Assembly: GCA_020200995.1 (NCBI GenBank)
Contig: JAIVHQ010000241.1
Span: forward strand, 1 to 8,088
Source of the DNA: Flavobacteriales bacterium
Lineage (GTDB): Bacteria; Bacteroidota; Bacteroidia; Flavobacteriales_D; Cryomorphaceae
DNA length: 8,088 bases
Direction of reading: 5' to 3'
Shown: positions 1 to 5,540 of the stretch, piece by piece
Layout of the letters: each line of letters opens with the position of its first letter
Position numbering within the stretch: position 1 is the first letter of the stretch
Notes under the pieces: model-generated
Told to the model about the DNA's origin: nothing
Seen by the model: the letters and a program-made list of their open reading frames with translations, nothing else
Database searches by the model: none
Position numbers and translations under genes: made by a program

Positions 1-603
1 GTTAGAAGTGTTGAATTCGAGCATCACAGGCACACCAAAATAGGTCACTCGAAGCTTGTTTTTCGACACATTCCTGTCGCCGGAGGGCACGGCGAAAATG
101 CTGTCCCCCATAAAGAGGTTGTCGGTGCCGTCATATTTAAAATTGTAAAACTGGAAGGTCATCCCAGTTGTAATTCCTAAATAGTCGCCAATCAGTCTGC
201 CTTTGAGCTCAGCAAAATTGAACCCGATGTAGCGCGAAGCGCCATAGTTGGGCTCGAGGAAGCTGAATTCATCGCCGAGGTCAAATCCATAGTCACTGTT
301 GAGGATGCCGTTTACCCCGATGTCGATGCCATTCCACCAGGTCAGTGATTTTTTCTGATCCTTTGTGTCGGTGATTTCAACTTCCCGCTTTATGTCGTCA
401 TCAGATGATCGGGTGATGAGTGTGATGTCGCGTTTGCCAATCGAAAACCGGGTGGTGTCGCTCGGCCCTGCGCGTTCTCCAACGGTATCAATCTGAACTT
501 TGACGGGCGCACGGTCGGTAATTACCGTTTCCTCTTCGCCGGGTTGTGCGAAAAGGGCAATCGAAGAAAAAAACAGGGCGATGGCGGTGAGTGACGTTTT
601 CAT
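1..603 (-). CDS. Outer-membrane beta-barrel protein (PorT-like/OMP_b-brl type), 3' part outside window
   Basis: Open reading frame of 201 codons from ATG at 603 running off the left edge with no stop; the C-terminus is missing. Residues 1-19 form a signal peptide (hydrophobic core, LFA then Gln20). Residues 20-87 are a hydrophilic, acidic linker containing a TTRFSIGKRDITLI segment. From WW at 89-90 the protein has alternating aromatic/polar beta strands (IDIGVNGILN, then about 126-157, then KLRVTYFGVPVMLEFN at 183-198), the look of the small outer-membrane barrels common in Bacteroidota. It would sit in the outer membrane. It is the third gene of the sigma-factor locus, 61 bases after the preceding gene, and has its own ECF-type promoter motif at 635-661. 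No Shine-Dalgarno is visible; the upstream region is A-rich, as is usual in this phylum. The barrel class is a confident call; PorT itself is not claimed, and the function (porin, envelope-stress sensor or structural protein) is unknown. Confidence 0.8.
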   Translation of the reverse strand, partial: MKTSLTAIALFFSSIALFAQPGEEETVITDRAPVKVQIDTVGERAGPSDTTRFSIGKRDITLITRSSDDDIKREVEITDTKDQKKSLTWWNGIDIGVNGILNSDYGFDLGDEFSFLEPNYGASRYIGFNFAELKGRLIGDYLGITTGMTFQFYNFKYDGTDNLFMGDSIFAVPSGDRNVSKNKLRVTYFGVPVMLEFNTSN

Positions 604-634
604 GGTTTGTGTTTTATCGTTGTTCTGAAGGTGT

Positions 635-661
635 GACGGACTGGAGTTTCGAAAAGTTACA
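635..661 (-). promoter_or_regulatory. ECF-type promoter motif for the beta-barrel gene
   Basis: Read on the minus strand, TGTAACTT begins at 661 and GTCCGTC ends at 635. The same two blocks with the same 12-base separation occur upstream of the sigma gene. The AAC-type -35 and CGTC-type -10 resemble promoters of ECF sigma factors. The -10 ends about 31 bases before the ATG at 603, giving a short leader. The -35 starts just past the stop codon of the upstream gene (665), so the gap between the genes is almost wholly occupied by this element. Confidence 0.6.
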
Positions 662-664
662 GGC

Positions 665-2062
665 CTATTTTTGCCGGCTGTGCGACACCTTAAAATTGCC
701 GATGCGGACAGTGTAGGTAAGGCTTTCACCGTCGTCGGGAACTTCCTTTTTCACTTCGGCATCCAGCATTTCGCCGGCGCGGTCGGCGATGCGTTTGGCC
801 ACGGCCAGGGCCATGCGGTCGCGCTCCGAATCGTCGAGATCGAACCTTCCGGCCACGGTGTTTTTGGCCAGCTCCGAGAGGGTGAGGTAATTTTCGGATG
901 CGGGCACCTTCCCGGAACTTTCACTCCTGATGTAGAGATCCGGGTCGGCTATTTCGGGCGTCATCAGTTCGGGCTCGGCAGCCAACTCGGCGAGTTCCGT
1001 TTCGGACTCAATGGATGGCATCCGCTCAGGGGTATCGGCGGGCCCTTCGTCTTGCGGGTCCTTCGGGGTATCCGCTTCGGGAACGTCCGCTTCTTTAAGA
1101 GCCTTTTCAGTAGATTCTTGTGCAGGCGCTGTACCATCGGCCATCAAAGGCTCGTCGGGTTCGCGCACCATGTATTCAGGTATGGATTCGGGCTCTGCGG
1201 GTTCAGCGTTGTCATCACCGTCGCCTTTTTCGGGGGTTGATTTTTCGTCGGCGGGTTTGGCTTTTACGGAAGTGGTGTCTGAAAGCACGGCGGCTTCAGC
1301 ATCCTTCTCATCGGGCGCGGTGGTTTCAGTCGTTTTTTTCGTCTCGGCGATGCCGAGATCATTGACACCCGTGGGCGAGAGCAGCGTATTGTACACAAAG
1401 GTAGCGGCGGCGAGCAACAGCAATGCCGCAGCTGCGCGAAGTACGAGCAGCAATCCGCCGCGCCGTTCTTTGCGGTGCAGGTTTTCCTTTCCGGGAAAAA
1501 AGATGCCCGCGGCCGGCTGCAGTTTAAGCCCTTCGGCAATGGCCAATGCCCGGCGCCGTTCGGGGTCATCGCCAATGTACTCCATCAGGGCCTTTTCACC
1601 GGCTTCGTCGAGCTGACCTTCGGCAAATGCGATGGTGTAATACTCAAAATTAAAATCGCTCACCGGGCGGTCGAGCCCGAGGCAGTAGAGGTCGTCTTTC
1701 TCGAAGGCCGTCTCTTCCGGGGCGAGTTTGGCTCGCTTCCATTGGTTGTATTCGTCGCGGAATTCGGGTTTTGCCGAAAGGCGCTCAAACTCCTCCGCTT
1801 CCGCCGGGGTGAGTTCACCTTCGGCGGCTTTGAAGCAAAGCAGGTCGCGGGCATCCTTGTCAGATTTCTTAAGATTGTCGCGATCCGTCAGCCCTTCATC
1901 GGGAGGTGTGAGACCAACATCTTCGAAGCCATCCAAAGCTCCATCGAGCTCGGGGTGGGCCATGAGGAAAGCTTCGAGGGCTTTTTGCTCATCTGCCGAA
2001 AGGCGCCCTTCGAGGCTGTCGAGGAGCCAGGCTTCGTAATTTTCTATGTTGATTTCGTTCAT
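665..2062 (-). CDS. Single-pass membrane protein with three anti-sigma-like repeats, putative anti-sigma factor
   Basis: 465 residues. The N-terminal, presumably cytoplasmic part carries three related helical segments at about 9-43, 73-105 and 141-172, each with the pattern EG-x-L-(4-5)-E followed by a PE/PER turn (LEGRLSADEQ, AEGELTPAEA, AEGQLDEAGE). A basic stretch (HRKERR) precedes one transmembrane helix at about 203-225. Residues 240-370 are a low-complexity Pro/Glu/Asp/Ala/Thr-rich linker, likely periplasmic. A better-ordered domain follows at about 388-465 (SELAKNTVAGRFDLDD, then an amphipathic helix). There is no zinc-type HxxxCxxC motif; only Cys76 and Cys127 are seen. The start codon shares one base with the sigma stop (TAATG), suggesting translational coupling and stoichiometric expression. 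Proteins of this layout commonly follow ECF sigma genes in marine Flavobacteriales. The anti-sigma role is inferred from topology and context, not from a recognised catalytic or binding motif. Confidence 0.75.
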   Translation of the reverse strand: MNEINIENYEAWLLDSLEGRLSADEQKALEAFLMAHPELDGALDGFEDVGLTPPDEGLTDRDNLKKSDKDARDLLCFKAAEGELTPAEAEEFERLSAKPEFRDEYNQWKRAKLAPEETAFEKDDLYCLGLDRPVSDFNFEYYTIAFAEGQLDEAGEKALMEYIGDDPERRRALAIAEGLKLQPAAGIFFPGKENLHRKERRGGLLLVLRAAAALLLLAAATFVYNTLLSPTGVNDLGIAETKKTTETTAPDEKDAEAAVLSDTTSVKAKPADEKSTPEKGDGDDNAEPAEPESIPEYMVREPDEPLMADGTAPAQESTEKALKEADVPEADTPKDPQDEGPADTPERMPSIESETELAELAAEPELMTPEIADPDLYIRSESSGKVPASENYLTLSELAKNTVAGRFDLDDSERDRMALAVAKRIADRAGEMLDAEVKKEVPDDGESLTYTVRIGNFKVSHSRQK

Positions 2063-2064
2063 TA
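2060..2064 (-). promoter_or_regulatory. TAATG stop/start overlap coupling sigma factor and membrane partner
   Basis: On the minus strand the sigma gene stop TAA (2064-2062) shares its last A with the ATG (2062-2060) of the downstream gene. Such one-base overlaps usually let a terminating ribosome restart, keeping the two products in proportion, as expected for a sigma/anti-sigma pair. Confidence 0.7.
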
Positions 2065-2547
2065 TACAATGTTTTCTACGCTGCCGATGTAATCTTTCAG
2101 CGCCTTTCGTGCCCTGAAAATGTACACCTTCACCTGCGCTTCGCTCAGGTTGCAGATTTCACCGATCTCAGCATACGAATAGCCTTCGTAATCGCGGAGC
2201 AGCACCACCGACTTCTGCACTTCGGGCAGGGTTTCAAGGGCTTGGTGGAGCAACTCATTCAGGTCGGAATACTGATCGCTGTGCGAGAGGCTTTTTTGAT
2301 CCACCTCATCGAAGTTGCCTTGCTTTTTCGCCCGCCTGATCTGGTCGATCATGGTGTGGTACCCCGTCGAGAAGAGGTAGCTCTTGGCCTTGGCACCGTC
2401 GACGTCGGAAATTTTCACCCACATTTTGGCGAAAGCCTCCTGAACGAGGTCGCGCGCCTGCTCCACATCTCGCACATGCTTGAGCATAAAGCGATAGAGT
2501 CCATCGGCGTGGGCATCTACACATCGGTTGTATTCTTCAACGGTCAT
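2062..2547 (-). CDS. RNA polymerase ECF sigma factor (sigma-70 family)
   Basis: 161 residues, normal for ECF sigma factors, which have only regions 2 and 4. Region 2 spans about 10-76: ARDLVQEAFAKMW (31-43) is the core-binding region 2.2, and KSYLFSTGYHTMIDQIRRAKK (in 55-75) is region 2.3/2.4, which melts and reads the -10 element. Region 4 spans about 101-155: LPEVQKSVVLLRDYEGYSYAEIG leads into the helix-turn-helix ICNLSEAQVKVYIFRARKAL, which reads the -35. The start at 2547 is preceded by GGAG only one base away, so a classical ribosome site is doubtful; the next Met is residue 21, inside region 2, making 2547 the sensible start. It is the first gene of the leftward locus, followed by a one-base-overlapping membrane protein and a beta-barrel. 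A promoter motif identical in layout to that of the barrel gene lies upstream, pointing to autoregulation. The regulon outside this window is unknown. Confidence 0.95.
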   Translation of the reverse strand: MTVEEYNRCVDAHADGLYRFMLKHVRDVEQARDLVQEAFAKMWVKISDVDGAKAKSYLFSTGYHTMIDQIRRAKKQGNFDEVDQKSLSHSDQYSDLNELLHQALETLPEVQKSVVLLRDYEGYSYAEIGEICNLSEAQVKVYIFRARKALKDYIGSVENIV

Positions 2548-2574
2548 TCTCCGGTCGATCGGTTACATTGGTGG

Positions 2575-2601
2575 GACGGACAGCCATCGCGGGAAGTTAC
2601 A
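2575..2601 (-). promoter_or_regulatory. ECF-type promoter motif for the sigma factor gene (autoregulatory candidate)
   Basis: Minus-strand TGTAACTT starts at 2601 and GTCCGTC ends at 2575, separated by 12 bases, exactly matching the motif ahead of the barrel gene. The ATG at 2547 lies about 27 bases beyond the -10 block. The intervening spacer sequences of the two copies differ, so the conserved blocks are probably selected rather than a recent duplication. Confidence 0.6.
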
Positions 2602-2843
2602 AGGTGAGAAAAAAATTTCTTTGCGCGTTGTATTTTTCTCTTTTACAGAAATTGCGGGCTCGCGGGTGGTGAAGGTTTTCATTTGCGGGAAGGAGATGAT
2701 TGATCGGCTGAAGATCATATTCATTAAAAACATCAGTCCTTGTGAAGCCTAAGCTTGGCGCGTACTTTGCGCTTGCCTCTGTCGGCTTCGGTGAAGAAGA
2801 GTACAATAGCATCTGCGCAGCGCCTTTTTCCACACCCACCCAA

Positions 2844-2978
2844 GCGCTGAAGGCGCGACATATCTCAGCCCGGGGTCGGACATTGAGCGCAGCCGAAATA
2901 CAGCCCCGGGTCTCCGGTATATACGTCGCACTCCGCCCGACCGTGACATCCGCAATGGCCCGACACGCCTTCGGGCGC
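2844..2978. repeat. GC-rich nested imperfect palindrome (REP/MITE-like or structured element)
   Basis: Three sets of complementary arms are nested. Outer: GCGCTGAAGGC (2844-2854) with GCCTTCGGGCGC (2967-2978). Middle: GCGACATAT (2855-2863) with ATATACGTCGC (2919-2929, two extra bases). Inner: CCCGGGG (2869-2875) with CCCCGGG (2904-2910), plus TCGG (2876-2879) with CCGA (2893-2896). The right half also holds a separate pair, CGCCCGA (2934-2940) with TCGGGCG (2971-2977), which competes with the outer arms. The element lies in a GC-rich non-coding island unlike its AT-rich flanks. It may be an interspersed palindromic repeat, a miniature transposable element or a structured transcript; copy number cannot be judged here. 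Confidence 0.5.
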
Positions 2979-3027
2979 ACCGCCCCGTGATCCATCATCG
3001 GAATCCGCTCACCCGGTGGCCCTCGTC

Positions 3028-3089
3028 ATGCCTGTCCATGCCAAAACAGGATTCGCGACCCGAGATATAAATGGCGCCTGGACAGGCAT
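3028..3089. repeat. Perfect 11-bp inverted repeat with 40-base loop
   Basis: ATGCCTGTCCA (3028-3038) is the exact reverse complement of TGGACAGGCAT (3079-3089). Further pairing GCC (3040-3042) with GGC (3073-3075) extends the stem past a small internal loop. An alternative short hairpin, CCTGT (3031-3035) with ACAGG (3046-3050), would use the left arm. A T-run lies at 3102-3107, 12 bases beyond the right arm, which is too distant for a good intrinsic terminator. Confidence 0.5.
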
Positions 3090-3167
3090 CGCTGCAAAAT
3101 ATTTTTTACTTGGAACAGATTACTGTTTTTGTCAGCGAATCAATACTTCGCAACACATCAAATAGTT

Positions 3168-3196
3168 AATAAACGTTAAATTAATTCGTTGATTAA
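3168..3196. repeat. AT-rich imperfect dyad
   Basis: TTAATAAACG (3168-3177) pairs with CGTTGATTAA (3187-3196) at nine of ten positions across a 9-base spacer. It lies 35 bases before the AG repeat. It could be a regulator-binding site, but dyads of this kind also arise by chance in AT-rich DNA. Confidence 0.25.
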
Positions 3197-3228
3197 TGAG
3201 ATTAGCCCTCCAACCCGATTGCGTAATT

Positions 3229-3270
<42 letters not shown>

Positions 3271-3418
3271 ATTAGCCTTTTAAAGCCGCAGGTTTTCAAA
3301 AAAAGTGAAACAAACCCAGCGCGAATAACTGCACCGCTTCATTTGACTTTTGAGAATCCAATATTAGCACCCTCGGCTCTGCAGGTGGTCGGTTGGATTT
3401 ACGGAGGATGTCCGTATG

Positions 3419-3448
3419 TTGCTCTCCGAAAACAAAATAGAAATTTTG
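3419..3448 (+). promoter_or_regulatory. Candidate Bacteroidota housekeeping promoter for the three-gene operon
   Basis: TTG at 3419-3421 and AAATTTTG at 3441-3448, 19 bases apart, fit the -33 TTG / -7 TAnnTTTG pattern of the Bacteroidota primary sigma factor with one mismatch (first base of the -7 box). The leader to the ATG at 3487 would be about 30 bases. A 5-bp hairpin, ACGGA (3401-3405) with TCCGT (3411-3415), lies immediately upstream. Confidence 0.35.
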
Positions 3449-3486
3449 TTAGCACCAATCAATTGTAAATCAAACATCCTTTACAC

Positions 3487-4632
3487 ATGAAAGCAATTCA
3501 CCTCATCGGACTTTTCACAGCTGCGATACTGACCTCGGCAACGGCCCGCGCTCAACTTTTCACCCCTACAGGACTTATCGGACAAACCGTCGGAGGGAGC
3601 GGAAACGGCGTCGGTACGGACACCCCGGGTGCCAAACTGCACGTCAAGGGTTTTTTAAGCCCTACACTCTTTTTAGAACCCGAAGCTCAAGCCAATATAG
3701 GTGGCGGTTGGGATTACCCCGAAACAATGCTCGATATCCACGGCCTATTGGGAACTCAAGGGGTGGGGGTGCCCCCAAATTTTGGCACAGTCTTCCACGT
3801 AGACGCCAACGGCAATACACAAATAGGAGAATTCCCTTCTGTACCGCCGAACAAACTGTCGGTGCGCAACAGCATGGGAGTGTACTCCTCTACCACCACC
3901 TGGATGCGGATGCTCTTTGCGGGAGGCGGTTCGGGCAGTGCGCCGGAATTGAATTGGCGCGCCACGGGAGATAACCACTTCCGGATCAAAAATGACCAGA
4001 CGAATGTCACCGGCCTGACATTGGCCAAAGACGGACAGGTGGGGGTAGGCACAAACAATTTCGCAGGCGATCACTCTCTTTACGTAGAAGGTACTGCCGT
4101 GATGGATTGGTTAACCATTCAGAAACCGGCACAATGGGGAGGGGGCACGGATTACCTTCAGCTCAAACACGAGGTGGGCCCTGAAATCAAATGGCAGACA
4201 TCCGACAACAGCAATTTGCGATTTCACGGCAACGGATTTGATGTGATGCTGCTTTCATCAGAGGGAAAGGTCGGCGTCGGAAAAGATTTCTTGTCGTCCT
4301 ACTTTCTCGGCAGCAATCACAGCCTGTACGTAAAAGGCTCCGCCGTGGCGGAAGAAATCTTTGTTAAGCTTCAAGCCGACTGGGCCGACTTTGTATTTGA
4401 GCCGGACTACCCCCTGATGCCGCTGCAAGAACTGGACACTTACCTGAAGCAAAACAAGCACCTGCCCGACTTTCCGAGTGCGGCAGAGGTAAAGGAAAAC
4501 GGCCTGGCCCTCGGCGAAACCGAGCGCCTCCTCACCATCAAGGTCGAAGAACTCACCCTCTACCTCCTCCGCATGAATGAGGAAATGGAAGCCCTCCGCG
4601 AGGAAATCACTACCTTGAAAGGCGAAAAATAA
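3487..4632 (+). CDS. Secreted stalk-like protein with Bacteroidota 'KHLPDFPSA' C-terminal domain
   Basis: 381 residues. Residues 1-22 are a signal peptide (TATARA-type end, then Gln23). The body contains recurring short beta units around a G-x-G/V-G core: GVGTDTPGAKLHVKG (41-55), NGNTQIG (108-114), KDGQVGVGTNNF (181-192) leading to SLYVEGTAV, and EGKVGVGKDF (259-268) leading to SLYVKGSAV. These resemble the repeated 'VGIGT...LHV.G' strands of tail-fibre-like exported proteins. The C-terminal 90 residues (about 292-381) form a domain widespread in Bacteroidota: WADFVFEPDYPLMPLQEL, then the hallmark KHLPDFPSAAEV (324-335), then LLTIKVEELTLYLLRMNEE and a coiled coil to the end. The family is related in layout to phage tail-fibre ends, and the coiled coil suggests oligomerisation; neither is proven here. 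It is first in an operon with the lipoprotein gene (10-base gap). No Shine-Dalgarno is seen. Biological role unknown. Confidence 0.88.
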   Translation: MKAIHLIGLFTAAILTSATARAQLFTPTGLIGQTVGGSGNGVGTDTPGAKLHVKGFLSPTLFLEPEAQANIGGGWDYPETMLDIHGLLGTQGVGVPPNFGTVFHVDANGNTQIGEFPSVPPNKLSVRNSMGVYSSTTTWMRMLFAGGGSGSAPELNWRATGDNHFRIKNDQTNVTGLTLAKDGQVGVGTNNFAGDHSLYVEGTAVMDWLTIQKPAQWGGGTDYLQLKHEVGPEIKWQTSDNSNLRFHGNGFDVMLLSSEGKVGVGKDFLSSYFLGSNHSLYVKGSAVAEEIFVKLQADWADFVFEPDYPLMPLQELDTYLKQNKHLPDFPSAAEVKENGLALGETERLLTIKVEELTLYLLRMNEEMEALREEITTLKGEK

Positions 4633-4642
4633 CCTGTTTGTT

Positions 4643-5530
4643 ATGAAGACTTTGAAAAACTATTTTTTGATCGCCCTGCTCGGTGCAGCGGTGATGGCGG
4701 GGTGTAGGAGTGATGATGATGCACCGTGTTGTGATGCGACGAATCCGGAGTGTCCGAATTATGATCCGTGTTGGGATCGACATCCCACAGCAGAGTTTAA
4801 AATGCGTCAGACTTCCCCCGGATTTGTCATCCCCGATGAATTGCAAGCGGAATGGTGTGATACAATCGCTCGTTCAGCTGTTGAATTTCTCGCCGACATG
4901 GACAACGCCTTGAGCTACACATGGCAAATCGGATTTGAAAGTGAGCCTAGATCGGGAAGGCGACTTGCGATCAATTTTTCAGAATACACGAACGACACTG
5001 TTCAAAATCTGAACCCACAGAATTCAAATTACTACAATCCCTTACCCATCACACTCACAGTGCGCAATACATCGGGAGCATGCGTGGCTCAAAGTGATAC
5101 AGTGCTCTCAAATACACGTCAATTGGTATTCGCAAGAAAATCTCTTATCAGCGGTACATTTAGAGGCCGGGTGGAAGGTGAGAGCTTCGATAGGGATATA
5201 ATACTCTGGAAAGACTCTACAAATCAGGATATTCCCGATTATAACTATTGGTTTCGGAGTTTACACATAGGCTTACCATATGAAGATACTTTGACCTATT
5301 TTACGATATGGGCAAGTAGTATGCAAAGCCGTGTAAGGTCTTACAAGCAAATACGCTGGGACGAAGATGCCCAGCAATGGTGGATAGGAACCGATGGCAT
5401 TCAGAAATGGAACCAACAAATAACCACTTCGGCAGATGGCCCTGACAGGGTAGATTTATATTATGAGCGTTACCCTGAAAATGGTTCCGATTTGCAAACA
5501 GTCAAATTTTCCGGTGAACGGATAGAATAA
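4643..5530 (+). CDS. Cys-rich lipoprotein with surface-export-like signal and probable PKD-like fold
   Basis: 295 residues. Residues 1-20 are a lipoprotein signal with lipobox VMAGC; Cys21 would be lipidated. It is followed by RSDDD (22-26), close to the acidic lipoprotein export signals described for surface-exposed lipoproteins of Bacteroidota (SDDDD-like), so the mature protein probably faces outward. A short Cys cluster follows (C29, C30, C37, C43, in the frame CCDATNPECPNYDPC), then TAEFKMRQ (49-56). The central part (about 75-150) has YTWQIGFES and ITLTVRNTSGACV, beta strands like those of PKD-type domains in Bacteroidota lipoproteins; SGTFRGRVEGE and a WFRSLHIGLP strand follow. No catalytic motif is recognised. 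It lies between the stalk-like protein and the T9SS cargo with 10-base gaps on both sides. GC falls in the second half (35% in 5221-5280). The lipoprotein call is strong, the fold assignment weak, the function unknown. Confidence 0.85.
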   Translation: MKTLKNYFLIALLGAAVMAGCRSDDDAPCCDATNPECPNYDPCWDRHPTAEFKMRQTSPGFVIPDELQAEWCDTIARSAVEFLADMDNALSYTWQIGFESEPRSGRRLAINFSEYTNDTVQNLNPQNSNYYNPLPITLTVRNTSGACVAQSDTVLSNTRQLVFARKSLISGTFRGRVEGESFDRDIILWKDSTNQDIPDYNYWFRSLHIGLPYEDTLTYFTIWASSMQSRVRSYKQIRWDEDAQQWWIGTDGIQKWNQQITTSADGPDRVDLYYERYPENGSDLQTVKFSGERIE

Positions 5531-5540
5531 AACAAAAACC

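Noticed and set aside
671..2092. Long plus-strand open frames (671-1240, 1011-1616, 1475-2092) opposite the membrane-protein gene
   Set aside because: They are antisense shadows of a GC-rich coding sequence whose minus-strand product has clear repeats, a membrane helix and coupling to the sigma gene; the plus-strand products show no domain or signal.
2597..2998. 133-residue minus-strand and 82-residue plus-strand (2742-2990) frames in the intergenic island
   Set aside because: No domain or protein-like pattern; both arise from a GC-rich palindromic element, which makes stop-free frames on both strands.
3028..3107. Inverted repeat plus T-run as an intrinsic terminator
   Set aside because: The T-run begins 12 bases after the stem and the loop is 40 bases; no gene ends just upstream on that strand.
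3760..3776. G-run and GGGGG-TG-CCCCC hairpin inside the stalk-like gene
   Set aside because: Lies within a well-supported reading frame and is explained by Gly/Val/Pro codons; no sign of a regulatory role.
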